From Alkalibacterium sp. AK22 (GTDB lineage: Bacteria; Bacillota; Bacilli; Lactobacillales; Carnobacteriaceae_A), in the NCBI RefSeq assembly GCF_000585255.1, contig NZ_JANL01000042.1:1-64000 (forward strand): DNA of 64,000 nt, given 5' to 3'. The position numbers and the translations under genes were made by a program. Positions 36,334 to 45,160 of the stretch are shown one piece after another (positions within the stretch are counted from its first letter, which is position 1; each line of letters begins with the position of its first letter). The notes under the pieces were generated by a model. It did no database searches. It saw only the letters and a list, made by a program, of their open reading frames with translations, and was not told where the DNA came from.

Positions 36334-37236
36334 ATGTTAAATTCACTTTATTCAGGTATTACAGGAATGAAAGGTCAGCAGACCAAAATGGACGTTATCG
36401 CCAACAACATTTCAAACGTCAATACGACGGGCTACAAGTCTCAGCGTGTCCGTTTTCAAGATATGATCTCACAGATGAATGCCAACGCCCAAGGCGCCAA
36501 CAATAACGGCCGTGGAGGGATCAACGCCCAGCAAGTGGGTCTGGGAACACAAGTTGCGACTACTGATGTCATGATGGGCGGGGGATCCCTGCAGTTTACC
36601 GGACGTAACCTGGACTTTGGTATCCAGAATGGAGACAATTCTTTCTTTGTCGTAAGTGAATCAGGAAATGCAGGAGAGCCTATGCAGTATACACGAGATG
36701 GGGGATTTTATACTGACACTAACGGAAACCTGACAACTTCTAATGGATTTCGTGTCATGGGTTATAGTGCGGGAACACCGGCCAACGTGAACGGGTTTAA
36801 TGCCGCTAACTTAACCGGGCAGGCCGTGGGTCCTTTATCCATACCGGAGACGATTCCTAACCCTGCCGGAGGAGGAGTCTTAACCATTCAGGATTATAGT
36901 ATTGATAATACGGGGACAATTTTAGGTACTTACAGTAACGGTGAGGCTTACGTTTTGGGTCGTATCGCCCTGTCCAACTTCGCCAACCCGGATGGTCTGG
37001 AAAAAGTAGGGGATAATATGTATAATTCCTCTGCCAACTCAGGTCAGCCGACTTATGGCGGCCCTTCAGACGACGGTTTTGGAACAATCCGCTCAGGCTT
37101 TATGGAAATGTCCAATGTGGATCTGGCCACAGAATTTACAGAAATGATCGTTGCCAGCCGTGCCTACCAGGCCAACTCGCGCAGCATCACTACCTCCGAT
37201 GAAATGCTGCAGGAACTGATCAACTTAAAACGTTAA
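36334..37236 (+). CDS. flgE: Flagellar hook protein FlgE
   Basis: The hook subunit. It has the axial-protein N terminus (MLNSLYSGITGMKGQQTKMD, NISNVNTTGYK) and C terminus (SNVDLATEFTEMIVASRAYQ). At 300 residues it is a compact hook protein, similar to the short Bacillus type and much shorter than enterobacterial FlgE. Position after flgD and before flbD supports hook rather than rod identity. AGGAGG precedes the ATG. Confidence 0.93.
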   Translation: MLNSLYSGITGMKGQQTKMDVIANNISNVNTTGYKSQRVRFQDMISQMNANAQGANNNGRGGINAQQVGLGTQVATTDVMMGGGSLQFTGRNLDFGIQNGDNSFFVVSESGNAGEPMQYTRDGGFYTDTNGNLTTSNGFRVMGYSAGTPANVNGFNAANLTGQAVGPLSIPETIPNPAGGGVLTIQDYSIDNTGTILGTYSNGEAYVLGRIALSNFANPDGLEKVGDNMYNSSANSGQPTYGGPSDDGFGTIRSGFMEMSNVDLATEFTEMIVASRAYQANSRSITTSDEMLQELINLKR

Positions 37237-37251
37237 TGACTCGCTGACAAC

Positions 37252-37273
37252 GGGCAGATCTTAAGGTCTGTCC
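37252..37273 (+). other. Small hairpin between flgE and flbD
   Basis: GGGCAGA (37252-37258) pairs with TCTGTCC (37267-37273), one G-U pair, around an 8-base loop. There is no T run, so it is more likely an RNA-stability or processing element than a terminator. Confidence 0.35.
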
Positions 37274-37308
37274 GCTTGTCTGAATGATCATTTGGAAAGA
37301 GGCTATGT

Positions 37309-37506
37309 ATGATACCACTGCGTACCGTAACTGGAAAAGAGTTTTATTTGAACAATGACTGTATTTTAAAGATCGAACGGGATTACGACACGATCATCAC
37401 TCTGGTCGATCAAAAGACGGTAAGAGTGATGGACACCCCTGACGAAATTGCGGAGAAAGTATTGGCATACAAGGCCAAGATCTATAAATCTACGAGGGGG
37501 ATATAA
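37309..37506 (+). CDS. flbD: FlbD family flagellar protein (SwrD-like)
   Basis: A 65-residue protein with the family pattern IPLRTVTGKEFYLNNDCILK and ETPDxI-like MDTPDEIAEKVLAYK. The Bacillus counterpart (SwrD/YlzI) raises motor torque together with MotA and MotB. Its place directly before motA fits that role. It ends three bases before motA. Confidence 0.88.
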   Translation: MIPLRTVTGKEFYLNNDCILKIERDYDTIITLVDQKTVRVMDTPDEIAEKVLAYKAKIYKSTRGI

Positions 37507-37509
37507 GAA

Positions 37510-38316
37510 ATGAAACGAAATTTATTGCCCATCATCGGCCTGTTAATGGGTATTGGACTAATTATCAGTGCCATGGCGACCAACGGTTCACTGGTCCGCT
37601 ACTTTGATGTCCCGGCTTTGATCATCACACTTGCCGGTTCTTTTTCAGCCTTGCTCATTAGCTTTCCGATGCAGGCCCTAAAGAAAGTTCCAGCCTTGTT
37701 GAAAATGCTGATGTTTGCCCCAGATGATGACCGGATGGCTGTGGTCGACAAGATTACTTTTCTAGCTAAAAAAAGCCGGACCGAAGGGATTTTGGCTATT
37801 GAAGCGGAAATTGATAATCTTGAGAACACCATGCTGATTCATGGGATTGAGATGGTCGTTGACGGAAACGATGTCGATACAATTGAAGATATTTTGAATG
37901 TGGAACTGGAACAGACTGAAAGCCGGCACTCGGTGGGTCAGGAAGTCTTCCTGAAATGGGGCGAGTACGCTCCGGCTTTCGGGATGATCGGGACGCTGAT
38001 TGGTCTGATTGCAATGCTTGGAGATCTGCAGGATCCTTCCCTGATCGGAACGGGCATGGCGACAGCTCTCTTGACGACTTTTTACGGCAGTTTCATGGCC
38101 AATATGGTCTTTCTGCCGATTGCCAAGAACCTGGAGATGCAGACAGCCAATGAAATGAAGACCAACGAGATGATTATTGAAGGTGTTCTGGCTTTGCAAA
38201 GAGGGGACAACCCGCGAATCATCGAGCAGAAGCTTAAGAGTTTCTGTTCACAGAAAGATATGAAGGCAGCTAAGGAAAAAAACACGGATGCTGTAGCTGT
38301 TGCAGAAGAGTTTTAA
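37510..38316 (+). CDS. motA: Flagellar stator protein MotA (PomA/MotP-like)
   Basis: The ion-channel subunit of the stator, with four transmembrane helices. The region APAFGMIGTLIGLIAML and the following ALLTTFYGSFMANMVFLPIA resemble the Na+-type PomA/MotP branch more than H+-type MotA, by memory of those families. The cytoplasmic loop holds the ARREG-like KKSRTEGILAIEAEI. GAGGGGG precedes the ATG. The length is 268 residues. Motive-ion choice is inference and needs a tree. Confidence 0.92.
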   Translation: MKRNLLPIIGLLMGIGLIISAMATNGSLVRYFDVPALIITLAGSFSALLISFPMQALKKVPALLKMLMFAPDDDRMAVVDKITFLAKKSRTEGILAIEAEIDNLENTMLIHGIEMVVDGNDVDTIEDILNVELEQTESRHSVGQEVFLKWGEYAPAFGMIGTLIGLIAMLGDLQDPSLIGTGMATALLTTFYGSFMANMVFLPIAKNLEMQTANEMKTNEMIIEGVLALQRGDNPRIIEQKLKSFCSQKDMKAAKEKNTDAVAVAEEF

Positions 38317-38358
38317 AAGAGTTTATTAGCCGTTCAATATTTACAGGAGGGGAACACA

Positions 38359-38382
38359 TTGTTTTCCTTTTCTGACAGTTAG
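38359..38382 (+). CDS. Possible 7-codon leader peptide before motB
   Basis: AGGAGGGG (38345-38352) is followed at six bases by TTG and codons for Phe-Ser-Phe-Ser-Asp-Ser and a TAG. The TAG overlaps the AGGAG that serves motB. It could be a translational coupling device or chance. No conservation evidence is available here. Confidence 0.25.
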   Translation: MFSFSDS

Positions 38383-38391
38383 GAGAAAAAA

Positions 38392-39198
38392 ATGGCTAGA
38401 AAGCGAAGAAAAACAAGCAAGAAAGTTCAGGCTGGAGCTCCTCCCTGGATGACGACCTATTCTGATCTCATGTCGCTGCTGCTGACTTTCTTTATCCTTT
38501 TGTTTTCGATGTCGATCGTGAGCGAAGAACGCTTCCGAGAAGTAGCAGAATCCTTAAGGATGGCTCTAATTGGAAGCAGCAGTGATTCGATCCTTGACGA
38601 TAGAGGCAACTCCTTCGGAGACCAGTCATTTGAAGACTACGGTGACTTGAGTGAGTTTGAGGGCCTGGATCCAGATGATCTGGCCGTAGAAGATGAGGAA
38701 ACGGATGCCCAGTATATCCCGGAGCAGGTTCTGGAGCTCTTCGATACGGTAAACGTTTACCTGGTGGATGAAGGGCTCAATGCAGACGTGACCTTGTCCC
38801 GGGACCAGCAGGGCGTTTATATCGACATCCAGGAAGCCATCATGTTTGATCCTGGGAGCGCCAATCTAAAGGCTAATGGTTTGCAAACGATGGATCAGCT
38901 TGCCGGTTTGTTTGATCTGTTTCCCAATGAAATCATCATTGAGGGCTATACAGATGATGTGCCGGTGGGAACCTTGTTTGAAACCAACTGGGAGTTGTCA
39001 GTTGCCCGGTCGGTTACCGTACTCAGATATTTATATGAAGAGCATGGGATCGACCCGGACCGCCTCTCCGCTAAGGGATACGGGGAATACCGACCAATCG
39101 TACCGAATGATTCAGTTGAAAACCGGGCTTTAAACCGTCGGGTAAATATCGTTATCGTTTACGATGAAAGAGAGGAAGTATCAAGTGGCACAGACTAA
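38392..39198 (+). CDS. motB: Flagellar stator protein MotB
   Basis: The peptidoglycan-anchored stator subunit. The single N-terminal helix carries the ion-binding Asp in WMTTYSDLMSLLLTFFILLF near residue 25. An acidic linker (residues 70-105) is followed by an OmpA-like domain (IIIEGYTDDVPVGT, RVNIVIVYDE). The 268-residue length is normal. AGGAG lies six bases before the ATG. The fliL start overlaps its end. Confidence 0.94.
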   Translation: MARKRRKTSKKVQAGAPPWMTTYSDLMSLLLTFFILLFSMSIVSEERFREVAESLRMALIGSSSDSILDDRGNSFGDQSFEDYGDLSEFEGLDPDDLAVEDEETDAQYIPEQVLELFDTVNVYLVDEGLNADVTLSRDQQGVYIDIQEAIMFDPGSANLKANGLQTMDQLAGLFDLFPNEIIIEGYTDDVPVGTLFETNWELSVARSVTVLRYLYEEHGIDPDRLSAKGYGEYRPIVPNDSVENRALNRRVNIVIVYDEREEVSSGTD

Positions 39199-39685
39199 TG
39201 ACAGAGAGAAAAAGAAAAAGGTAGGAAAGATACTCACCTTCATTTTATTGGGTGGGGTACTGATTGTTTTAGGTATCGGTTTAGGAGTGACTGTTTTTGA
39301 CACGGATTCAAATGCTGATGCGGATACAAATCTATGGGACCGTTTCAGTTTTAATGCAGAAGCGGAGGCCGCTGAAACGGCTATTCCATTAGAAGAATTT
39401 CTGGTCAATGTCAAAGGTGATTCATCCAGAGGGCATGCAATTGTCCGTATGGAAATCACAGTGACGAGCTTTGACGATCAGGCCAAGGACGTGATTGCTG
39501 AAGACATTGCTAAAGTCAGAGATGCAGTTATCCATGTCGTATCCGGTCATAGCACCCAAACAATCCTTGAAGAAGCTGAAGGTGAGTTCATCATCAAAGA
39601 CGAAATCAGAGACCGAATCAACCGGTCTCTGGAAGAAGACCTGATTGAAGAGGTCTTTGTAACTAATATCCTGATTCAGCGCTAA
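39185..39685 (+). CDS. fliL: Flagellar basal body-associated protein FliL
   Basis: FliL is a single-span membrane protein that rings the stator and improves torque. One transmembrane helix (TFILLGGVLIVLGIGLGVTV) is followed by a periplasmic domain related to stomatin/SPFH (FLVNVKGDSSRGHAIVRMEI). GTG 39185 follows AGAGGAAG with correct spacing; the ATG at 39164 overlaps that site. The length is 166 residues. It overlaps the end of motB. Confidence 0.9.
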   Translation: MAQTNDREKKKKVGKILTFILLGGVLIVLGIGLGVTVFDTDSNADADTNLWDRFSFNAEAEAAETAIPLEEFLVNVKGDSSRGHAIVRMEITVTSFDDQAKDVIAEDIAKVRDAVIHVVSGHSTQTILEEAEGEFIIKDEIRDRINRSLEEDLIEEVFVTNILIQR

Positions 39686-39746
39686 TCACATATTTGTAAG
39701 ACAATAAAAGATTATCCCAAATACTGAGACAAGAGAGGAGAGGAAT

Positions 39747-40151
39747 ATGGACCTGAACGATTTACTACAGATGATACTCGCGCTTATTTTAATCGTCTTT
39801 CTGGCTAATTTCCTATTAAAAAAATTGAATCATTTCCAGCAGCCGGCAGGACAGGTGATTACAATCATTGAGCGGGTTCAGATGTCTAAAGCCTCCTCTA
39901 TCTGTATCGTGCAAGTTGGGACGGAATATATGCTGATGAGCGTGTCGGACAGTCAAAATGAACTGCTTAAAACCTTCACTCCAGAAGAAAAAGAAGCGAT
40001 TCAGCAAAAACTGGCACAAAAACAGTCGGCTGCAAAGGTATTTAAATCAGAAGGCAAGGCGGAAAAGCTAATCGGACTTGCAGGCAGCCAGTACAAGAAT
40101 ATGAAAGCTCAGTACGCTGACTTTCGGGAGAAAGGAAAGTCCAGGAGATGA
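39747..40151 (+). CDS. fliO: Flagellar export protein FliO (FliZ-type)
   Basis: A small bitopic membrane protein of 134 residues, with one N-terminal helix (LLQMILALILIVFLANFLL) and a cytoplasmic beta domain (ERVQMSKASSICIVQVGTEY). FliO helps assemble the FliP ring of the export gate. Its last four bases overlap the fliP start. Family conservation is low, but position directly before fliP is strong support. Confidence 0.85.
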   Translation: MDLNDLLQMILALILIVFLANFLLKKLNHFQQPAGQVITIIERVQMSKASSICIVQVGTEYMLMSVSDSQNELLKTFTPEEKEAIQQKLAQKQSAAKVFKSEGKAEKLIGLAGSQYKNMKAQYADFREKGKSRR

Positions 40152-40813
40152 CGGAAAATTTAGTAGACGCTCTAGCAGCAACGAATGACTCCTCTGAAGT
40201 TGTCAATTTATACCTGCTGCTTTTCTTAATAGCGCTGATTCCTTCCTTTCTCGTTTTGACGTCAAGTTTTACCCGTACCATCATTGTCTTGTCGTTCACC
40301 CGTAATGCTTTGGGAACCCAGCAGAGTCCCCCCAACCAGGTTCTGATCGGACTGGCTTTGTTTCTATCCCTCTTTGTCATGCGACCGGTCTATCAGGAAG
40401 TAAATGATCAGGCTCTGCAGCCCATGCTTGCTGGAGAGGTGTCCCGGGAAGAAGTCTTTGACTTGGCAGAAGATCCGATCAAAGGGTTCATGCTGGAGCA
40501 GACCCGGTCGAGCGATTTGGAGCTGTTTGTTCAGTTGAGTGGAGAAGACTTCCCGGAGGATCCGGAAGATTTGTCTTTGTTTACAGTGATCCCGGCCTTT
40601 GCCATCAGTGAGCTGCGGACGGCCTTTACCATTGGCTTTCTGATTTTTATCCCTTTTCTGGTGATTGATATCGTCGTGGCCAGCATTTTGATGTCCATGG
40701 GAATGTTCATGCTGTCACCGGTTATGATTTCACTGCCCTTTAAGCTTTTACTGTTTGTCATGGTCGACGGCTGGTATTTAGTGGTAGAATCGCTGATTGG
40801 CAGTTTTTACTGA
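40148..40813 (+). CDS. fliP: Flagellar export gate protein FliP
   Basis: A core subunit of the type III export gate. The hallmark segments are FTRTIIVLSFTRNALGTQQS, FAISELRTAF and the C-terminal SMGMFMLSPVMISLPFKLLL. At 221 residues it is short, because the cleavable signal peptide of many FliP proteins is absent and the protein begins just before the first membrane helix. The ATG overlaps the fliO stop. Confidence 0.95.
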   Translation: MTENLVDALAATNDSSEVVNLYLLLFLIALIPSFLVLTSSFTRTIIVLSFTRNALGTQQSPPNQVLIGLALFLSLFVMRPVYQEVNDQALQPMLAGEVSREEVFDLAEDPIKGFMLEQTRSSDLELFVQLSGEDFPEDPEDLSLFTVIPAFAISELRTAFTIGFLIFIPFLVIDIVVASILMSMGMFMLSPVMISLPFKLLLFVMVDGWYLVVESLIGSFY

Positions 40814-40855
40814 TTGCTTTAATCGTTTAATCTTAAGGAAAGAAAGGACATACAT

Positions 40856-41119
40856 ATGTCAGCACAAAATGTTTTAGATGTACTGCAGGACGCTTTCCTC
40901 GTTCTGATTAGAGTAGGTGGACCGGTGCTGATCGTCGCTCTAGTCATCGGTCTGGTCATCAGTATCCTTCAGGCGACCACTCAGATCCAGGAACAGACCT
41001 TGAGTTTTGTTCCCAAGTTGTTCGCCATTTTACTGACACTGGTTTTACTGGGAAATTTCATGCTAAACACATTGATGGCCTTTACCGACCAGCTGTTTAC
41101 GATTATCGCCGGGTTGTGA
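40856..41119 (+). CDS. fliQ: Flagellar export gate protein FliQ
   Basis: An 87-residue, two-helix membrane protein with the family pattern GGPVLIVALVIGLVISILQA and TQIQEQTLSFVPK. FliQ packs around the FliP/FliR core. AAGGAAAGAAAGG precedes the ATG. It lies between fliP and fliR. Confidence 0.94.
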   Translation: MSAQNVLDVLQDAFLVLIRVGGPVLIVALVIGLVISILQATTQIQEQTLSFVPKLFAILLTLVLLGNFMLNTLMAFTDQLFTIIAGL

Positions 41120-41123
41120 CGGG

Positions 41124-41879
41124 ATGACAGCAGAAGTGCAGCAGTTTTTGCTAGTCATGATTCGCCTGACGGTTTTTATAGCGGTGACTCCAGCTTTTTC
41201 CCACAGCTCTTTTCCAACCATCAGCAAGGTGGCTCTGTCAGTGGGTTTGAGTCTGCCGATCATGGGGATCATTGAACCCCTGCAGGAAGAACTGGCCATT
41301 GGCAGCTTTGTCACTATTGGCATAAAAGAGGTTTTTATCGGACTGGCTTTGGGCTACATTACCCTGCTGTTTTTTACTGCAGTAGAAATAGCAGGCTCAC
41401 TGGTAGATTTTCAAGTCGGTTTTTCCATGGGTTCCATCTATGACCCTTCCCTGGGCGTGAATGCTTCTTACTATGGCCGGATTTACTACTGGATATCAAT
41501 CATGATCTTCTTTATTGCCAATATCCATCATCAGGTAATCACGACACTGGTTGAATCCTTCCTGTGGGCGCCTTTAGACCAGTTGACTTTCAGTCATATA
41601 GGAATGGAAGGCATGATCCACCTGTTCGGTAATTTATTTGGAACAGCGATTCAACTGGCGATCCCTCTGATCATCGTGGCGTTACTGTCTGAACTGACAC
41701 TGGCCTTGATTTCAAGGACTGTTCCTCAGATCAATGTCCTGATTTTAGGGATGCCGATGAAGACTTTGGTGAGTCTGATATTCATGTTCTTCTTTCTGCC
41801 GACATTGATGAACAACATCGGTGAACTCTTCCCGAACATGATCCGGCACATGAATGAATGGCTTTATTCACTGCAGTGA
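41124..41879 (+). CDS. fliR: Flagellar export gate protein FliR
   Basis: A six-helix membrane protein of 251 residues completing the FliPQR gate. Conserved blocks include RLTVFIAVTPAFSHSSFP, GSLVDFQVGFSMGSIYDPS and ISRTVPQINVLILGMPMK. The ATG is four bases after the fliQ stop. flhB follows after a 94-base gap without a clear promoter. Confidence 0.95.
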   Translation: MTAEVQQFLLVMIRLTVFIAVTPAFSHSSFPTISKVALSVGLSLPIMGIIEPLQEELAIGSFVTIGIKEVFIGLALGYITLLFFTAVEIAGSLVDFQVGFSMGSIYDPSLGVNASYYGRIYYWISIMIFFIANIHHQVITTLVESFLWAPLDQLTFSHIGMEGMIHLFGNLFGTAIQLAIPLIIVALLSELTLALISRTVPQINVLILGMPMKTLVSLIFMFFFLPTLMNNIGELFPNMIRHMNEWLYSLQ

Positions 41880-41973
41880 GACTAAGGTTGTAAAGCAAAG
41901 AGTGTTCGAGTGACTGGCACCGAAAACAAGCATGAATAATAGATTGGCAAATGATTAGAAGGGGTGAGGCACT

Positions 41974-43044
41974 GTGGCAGCAGATAAAGACGGTAAAACA
42001 GAAAAACCCACCCCCAAGAAGCTCCGTGAAGCGAGAAAAAAAGGGCAGGTTCCAAAAAGTCAGGATCTGTCTTCGGCTTTATCATTCGGATTGTTTGCCT
42101 TAAGCTTTACCTTTTTGGCGATGTACGTCCTGCAGCGGGCCTATGTGTTCATGCAGTCGTCACTCCGTATGGATAGCAAACCGGACACCGTCATGCATGA
42201 ACTGCCGGCAGTCGGCATGGAGGCTATCATCTGGTTTCTCATTCTGGCAGCGCCTTTTCTGGCTATTGCCTTTTTTACCGGGGTCATTGGCAATATGGTG
42301 CAGGTCGGCTTCCTGTTTACAAAAGAGCCGCTTAAACCGAGTTTAAACAAGATCAATCCAGTCAGTGGTTTCAAAAATATCTTCGGCAAGAAAGCAGTGT
42401 TTGGACTGGCGAAGAACCTGATGAAACTGTTCATTGTTGTGGGCTTTACAGTTTATACGCTTTACCAGTCGGCGCTAGTCATTTTAAATGCCGGCCAAGT
42501 CGGTGTACCCGCCATTTTTCCGCTGATGATCGAGCTAGTCAGTCAGCTTGCTTTCCAGCTGGCGGTATTTCTTGCCGTTTTGGGCGTGCTTGATTATGTG
42601 TATCAGCGCTATGATCACAAAAAGAACCTTATGATGTCGATGCAGGAAATCAAGGATGAATACAAGGAAATGGAAGGCGATCCGCAGATCAAGTCTCAGC
42701 GAAAAGCCCGCTACCGGGACATGCTGGCAGGAAACATTCAGGATGTGGCAGAGGCGACCGTTTTGATTACAAACCCGACCCACTTTGCTGTCGCAATCCG
42801 CTACGACAAAAATAAGGATCAGGTGCCGGTTGTTCTAGTTAAAGGACAGGATCTGATGGCTTTGAAAATGAGAGAAATGGCGGGCGAGCAGGAAGTGCCA
42901 ATCATTGAGAACAAGCCACTGGCTCGATCACTGTATAAGCAAGTCGAGCCGATGGACCCGGTACCCACTGAACTGTACCAGGCGATTGCGGAAATACTGG
43001 CTCTAATCTTCCAAGCTGAAGAAGCGCGTAAACATAAGATTTGA
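41974..43044 (+). CDS. flhB: Flagellar export switch protein FlhB
   Basis: FlhB controls the switch from hook to filament substrates through self-cleavage. The N terminus (DGKTEKPTPKKLREARKKGQ) and four membrane helices precede the cytoplasmic domain, where the autocleavage motif NPTH lies near residue 267. The 356-residue length is normal. The start is GTG after AAGGGGTGAGG. Confidence 0.96.
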   Translation: MAADKDGKTEKPTPKKLREARKKGQVPKSQDLSSALSFGLFALSFTFLAMYVLQRAYVFMQSSLRMDSKPDTVMHELPAVGMEAIIWFLILAAPFLAIAFFTGVIGNMVQVGFLFTKEPLKPSLNKINPVSGFKNIFGKKAVFGLAKNLMKLFIVVGFTVYTLYQSALVILNAGQVGVPAIFPLMIELVSQLAFQLAVFLAVLGVLDYVYQRYDHKKNLMMSMQEIKDEYKEMEGDPQIKSQRKARYRDMLAGNIQDVAEATVLITNPTHFAVAIRYDKNKDQVPVVLVKGQDLMALKMREMAGEQEVPIIENKPLARSLYKQVEPMDPVPTELYQAIAEILALIFQAEEARKHKI

Positions 43045-43063
43045 TAAAGAATGGGTGGACTAA

Positions 43064-45145
43064 ATGAACAACCAGACAACCGCCCAGCGTCGAGCGACGC
43101 TGGCCAATACATTGAACATACTGATTGCATTTGTCGTCGTGTCGATCATCGGGATTATTGTTATCCCTATGCCGACCTTTATTCTCGACTTTCTACTAGT
43201 GGTCAATATATCACTGGGAATCACTATACTGGTGCTGACCCTGTTCACCCATTCGGTACTGGATTTCCTCAGCTTTCCTACGCTGTTGCTAGTAACAACT
43301 ATGATCCGTTTAGGCCTGAATATCAGCTCAACCCGGCTGATTTTGACTCAAGGGGATGCCGGGCGAGTTATCGATACGTTCGGTAGTTTTGTTGCTGGTG
43401 ACAACTACATAGTTGGGGCCGTTCTGTTCATTATCATCGTTATCGTTCAGATTCTGGTCGTCACCAATGGAGCCAGCCGAGTGGCGGAAGTTTCTGCCCG
43501 CTTCACACTGGATGCCATGCCCGGAAAACAGATGGCGATTGACGCTGATCTGAACAGTGGTCTGATCAATGAAGAGCTGGCCAAAACCAGACGGTCCAAC
43601 TTAGAAAAAGAAGCCAACTTCTATGGCGCCATGGACGGGGCCAGCAAATTTGTTAAGGGAGACGCAATTGCCGGAATCATCATTACCTTGATCAATCTGA
43701 TCGGCGGAATCATCATTCACTCTCTTCAAGGCGGCTATACCATCACTGAAGCGATGGCGCATTTTGGCCAGCTGACGATCGGGGATGGTCTGGTCAGTCA
43801 GATTCCTTCACTGCTGATTTCCGTTGCCTCCGGAGTGCTCGTTACGAGAACCGCTAATGAGAAGGCCTTCGGAGACACAATCGGAGGAGAGCTATTCCAT
43901 ACACCACAGGTCATGTATATCGTTGCGACCTTGCTGTCGATATTTGCACTAGTGCCCGGCTTTCCCTTTTTCCCTTTCATTCTGCTAGCAACCGCACTGG
44001 TCGTCGCGGGCTATCTGGTAGGAGAAAGTCAGAAAGCGACTGCTCAGGAAGCCAAGGCCCAGCAGCAACAGGCTGTTACACAATTGGAAGCAGAGCCGGT
44101 TGACGAGTCAGCTTCTCAGTTTCAGGTTGACCGCATCGCTGTGGAGATCGGCTACGGGCTGATTCCTCTAGCTAATGAAGATCAAGATTCGAGCATGACA
44201 GATCAGATTGCAGCGATCAGAAAACAGTTGTCCTATGAACTGGGTATTTTACTTAATCCGATCCGCATCAGAGATAACCTCCAGATGAACCAGCATGATT
44301 ATGTAATTAAAATCAAAGGGAATGATGTCGCTTCAGGAACATTATATCCCGACAAGTTCCTGGTCGTAGAGCCAGGGGGAATTGAAGAGGAAATCGACGG
44401 AATCGACGCCAAGGAACCGGCTTTTGGTCTGGATGCCTTATGGGTCACAGATAAAAACAAGGAAATAGCTGAGCTACACGATTACACAGTGGTCGATCCG
44501 CTGACGGTCCTGGTCACACATGTCAAAGAAGTGATGAAGCAAAATGCCGATGAACTGCTGGGCAGGCAGGAGGTCAAGGAGCTGCTGGAGGGACTCAAGG
44601 AACAGTACAATGTAGTTATTGACGAATTAATACCAGATATCCTACAGCTGGGTGATGTACAAAAAGTGCTACAGCGACTGTTGAAAGAAGCTGTGCCCAT
44701 TACGGATCTGGTCACAATTCTTGAAACGCTGGCCGATTACGGTCATGCGACGAAAGACCATGAAACGCTGACAGAATATGTCCGTCAGGCCCTTAAGCGA
44801 ACTATCGTCAAGGAGCATATGGACAATCAGGGCACATTGAACGTGATTACGGTTCATCCGGACGTCGAGGACCGCCTAGCATCCAGCATTCAGAAATCCA
44901 CGCAGGGATCGATACCGGTGCTGCAGCCTCAGGAAGTCAATCAGCTCTTCGACAGTATCAACCAGCAGAGCAGTATGCTGACTGCACAAGGTATGCCTTT
45001 TATTTTACTAACTTCGCCTAAGATCAGACCGGCCATGCGTAACTTGCTGTCGTTCAACTTTCCGGAGCTGAGCGTTTTGTCTTTAAATGAAATTCCCAAT
45101 GAATGTCCAATCGAAAGTGCCGGCATGATCAGTATGAACAACTAG
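43064..45145 (+). CDS. flhA: Flagellar export apparatus protein FlhA
   Basis: The nonameric export engine. Eight membrane helices occupy about the first 320 residues. The conserved FHIPEP segment between helices (RFTLDAMPGKQMAIDADLNS, then FYGAMDGASKFVKGDAIAG) is intact. The C-terminal cytoplasmic ring domain runs to 693 residues. In Bacillus and Clostridium flhF and flhG usually follow; here the sigma factor gene follows directly. Confidence 0.96.
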   Translation: MNNQTTAQRRATLANTLNILIAFVVVSIIGIIVIPMPTFILDFLLVVNISLGITILVLTLFTHSVLDFLSFPTLLLVTTMIRLGLNISSTRLILTQGDAGRVIDTFGSFVAGDNYIVGAVLFIIIVIVQILVVTNGASRVAEVSARFTLDAMPGKQMAIDADLNSGLINEELAKTRRSNLEKEANFYGAMDGASKFVKGDAIAGIIITLINLIGGIIIHSLQGGYTITEAMAHFGQLTIGDGLVSQIPSLLISVASGVLVTRTANEKAFGDTIGGELFHTPQVMYIVATLLSIFALVPGFPFFPFILLATALVVAGYLVGESQKATAQEAKAQQQQAVTQLEAEPVDESASQFQVDRIAVEIGYGLIPLANEDQDSSMTDQIAAIRKQLSYELGILLNPIRIRDNLQMNQHDYVIKIKGNDVASGTLYPDKFLVVEPGGIEEEIDGIDAKEPAFGLDALWVTDKNKEIAELHDYTVVDPLTVLVTHVKEVMKQNADELLGRQEVKELLEGLKEQYNVVIDELIPDILQLGDVQKVLQRLLKEAVPITDLVTILETLADYGHATKDHETLTEYVRQALKRTIVKEHMDNQGTLNVITVHPDVEDRLASSIQKSTQGSIPVLQPQEVNQLFDSINQQSSMLTAQGMPFILLTSPKIRPAMRNLLSFNFPELSVLSLNEIPNECPIESAGMISMNN

Positions 45146-45160
45146 TCAGGAGGGGAAAAA

